DNA of 64,000 nt from Austropuccinia psidii (Eukaryota; Basidiomycota; Pucciniomycetes; Pucciniales; Sphaerophragmiaceae), in NCBI GenBank assembly GCA_023105745.1, contig JALGQZ010000005.1, forward strand, positions 65,070,019-65,134,018, given 5' to 3'. A program made the translations under genes and the position numbers. Each line of letters opens with the position of its first letter. Within the stretch, counting starts at the first letter, position 1. Below, piece by piece: positions 62,093 to 64,000 of this stretch. A model generated the notes under the pieces. It saw only the letters and a program-made list of their open reading frames with translations. It was not told the DNA's origin and searched no databases.

Positions 62093-63575
62093 TGTAAGGT
62101 TTGACTATGAAACAATAAGTAAAAATTATCAATGTTTTACTTATTATATGCTGAATATCCTAATTTAAATGAATAATAAGATTAAAAATAGTTATTTTAA
62201 TTATGGTGTAGAAATATGTATGTTATTTAAAAATAATAAAATAATACAATGAAATAAAGATATTAATTATCAAAAACTTATATATTAATGGCAGTTTATT
62301 ATTTTTAAAAGAATCGAAAATGGGTAAAAATTGTTATTCAGTAATTAGAACAATTTGAAAAATAATATTACTAATATTAAAGTTATATATTGATATAAAT
62401 ACTATTTATATTAATGAAAAATAATTAAGAATAATAATAGAGAGAAAATAGCATACTTTTCAAACTTAATATAATTGTTTTGATTGGTTTTATGTCTCAT
62501 AATGTAAATACAACTTATTCAAATTGTATTTACAATAAAAATAGAGAATATTACAAATTTTACTATTTTTGAATGGATTTAGGAATTTTAAGAGAAATTA
62601 ACAAATGGCAGTAAAATATTTGTGTAATAAAGTACAGAATAATGATTACTATAACATAAAACTTTTTTCTTTAATAATATACCAATTTTATATTAAAGAA
62701 TAAAGAAATTTACCTTTTATTGAATTTTTTTATTGTATTTGTTGCATCTGAGGTGGAAACAAAAGAAGAAGAGTTCCTTTTATAGTAAATATCCTTCCTT
62801 TTAGTATATGTGTTCTGATATTATCTGCAGGAACTAATCAATATCTCAAGTTTTGATGATGATTACATCATTATTAAACCTTTTTATCTCATTATTACAC
62901 CATTTCTTAGAGTTATCACTATATCTCTAATTCTCTGAAATCATAAGCTTGGAGAATAATCTATTTTCATGTATTAAAGTATTTTCCATCATAAGATACT
63001 AAGATCTACAAGTTTTGTTTCTTATTCAACTGTTAAACTTGAAATAAGATTATAGTTACTGATAATAAATGATCCTTTTTAAGACTTAACTGTTATGTTT
63101 AATAAATTTGAGGTTTTTCATGATACTTCAATTAAGATAGTAAATTCTGATATATTTGCATGTTTTTACTAAGGCTCTAAGAGGATTTCTTACATAATCA
63201 AAACTCTATTTTTGATGATTTTTCTTTTCTGATGAAATTCACTATTTTGGACATCAAGCCATGATTTCATGGGGTTATACCTGGAATATCATAATAAAAA
63301 TTACTTCATTCTTTACTTATGAACTATAATAATCTGAATAGCCATTTATTTCAAGTGGAGACCCCTTGTAAATTCAAGTGGTCAACTGGTATTGATATTT
63401 TAACCAATTTCCCGTTATTATTCTTGACCTTGTTTATAGTTTGTCAAAAAATTATATCTTTATTCTAACAGTTATTTACTGTTAGCTCTAATTTTTAATC
63501 AATTCTTTATTATTTATATTTCAAAAGATATGAGCTAAAAGACATGAATATATTCAGGTTATTTCAGTAAGTATT
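62093..63575 (+). repeat. LTR, family S, copy S2 (end displaced)
   Basis: Starts TGTAAGGTTTGACTATGAAA and aligns inverted with S1 from 45551 down to about 43945. The remaining 370 bases of the family are absent; at 63576 a family R LTR in the opposite orientation begins. Near-terminal inverted repeat at 62112-62147. Confidence 0.75.
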
Positions 63576-64000
63576 TGTGAGCCTTAGAGGTATTTTCATA
63601 TACCCAAAAGACCACAAAAGATAAATTAAGACACAAATATAAATAAAATAAATTTATTTATATTATAAAAATAAAAATTAAAATATAAATACAAATTTAT
63701 ATTTAAAAATAAAAATTTAATTATAATTTAAAAATAAAATTACAATAAAATTTGAAATTATGAGATTATATTTTTACTTGTAAAATTTAAGTAAAATTGA
63801 ATTTCCAATAAAAATTGTGAAATTAAAATATTTTTGGTAAAAATTTAAATAAAATATACTATAACTTTTCATCCAATAAATAAACATATAAAAATTATTT
63901 CACCATTTGATTCCTCATAAAAAATTAGGTGGGGTCACCTCTGAGTGAAGGGTTTGTAACTCAACTCTAAATAAGCTTAAATTAAGTTTTTAGTATTTTC
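63576..64000 (-). repeat. LTR, family R, copy R7 (cut by window end)
   Basis: Starts TGTGAGCCTTAGAGGTATTT, almost identical to R6 for the first 80 bases and closely similar throughout. It continues past the window. Confidence 0.8.

Noticed and set aside
1..64000. tRNA, rRNA, CRISPR array, prokaryotic operon or phage content
   Set aside because: I looked for cloverleaf-like and rRNA-like segments, regularly spaced direct repeats and operon-like gene packing, and saw none.

Overview
The window is nuclear DNA of a repeat-swollen, very AT-rich eukaryotic genome. Two decayed Ty3/gypsy chromoviruses on the minus strand carry gag, protease, reverse transcriptase, integrase and chromodomain coding of the kind I know as abundant in assemblies of the myrtle rust fungus Austropuccinia psidii (Pucciniales). 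That attribution comes from recognition of protein families, not from a search, but I consider a rust fungus very likely. I saw no rRNA, tRNA, CRISPR or prokaryotic feature.

Layout. 1-7645: Ty3 element A (minus): end of its 3' LTR (1-150), polypurine tract, chromodomain, integrase, RT/RNase H, protease, zinc knuckle, gag, leader, primer binding site and a truncated 5' LTR. 7646-15120: an unassigned LTR-like segment, then two broken PIF/Harbinger-type transposase genes in opposite orientation (about 8340-9027 minus, 10980-11870 plus) in AT-rich DNA. 15126-19882: two inverted ~1.9 kb LTRs of one family (called T). 20025-28963: Ty3 element B (minus), split by two later solo LTRs: one of family R in integrase (20793-22568) and one of element A's LTR family in gag (26868-28263, perfect target-site duplication CCTTT). 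29342-31284: another T LTR. 31285-35640: AT-rich DNA without recognisable content.

35690-38640 is the only region that looks like host genes. It has clearly higher GC than its surroundings. A plus-strand gene (36696-38460) predicts a protein of about 564 residues with a signal peptide and one short intron. Opposite it, pointing away, is a possible small spliced minus-strand gene (about 35690-36420), which would make a divergent pair.

38640-64000 is again AT-rich and filled with LTRs of families T (41125-43029), S (43574-45551; 62093-63575) and R (47135, 48726-50530, about 52125-52676, 53854, 60474, 63576), plus a tandem repeat at 51091-51460 and a GC-richer block at 61063-62092.

The most interesting signal is that the three solo-LTR families R, S and T share both termini. 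Next to the TGTAAG end each carries a stem-loop at the same place, framed by TATGAAAC on one side and GTACT on the other. The stem sequence differs between families, and at one position a base pair is swapped between T copies, while pairing is kept. This looks like a structure under selection in a large, apparently coding-less LTR superfamily.
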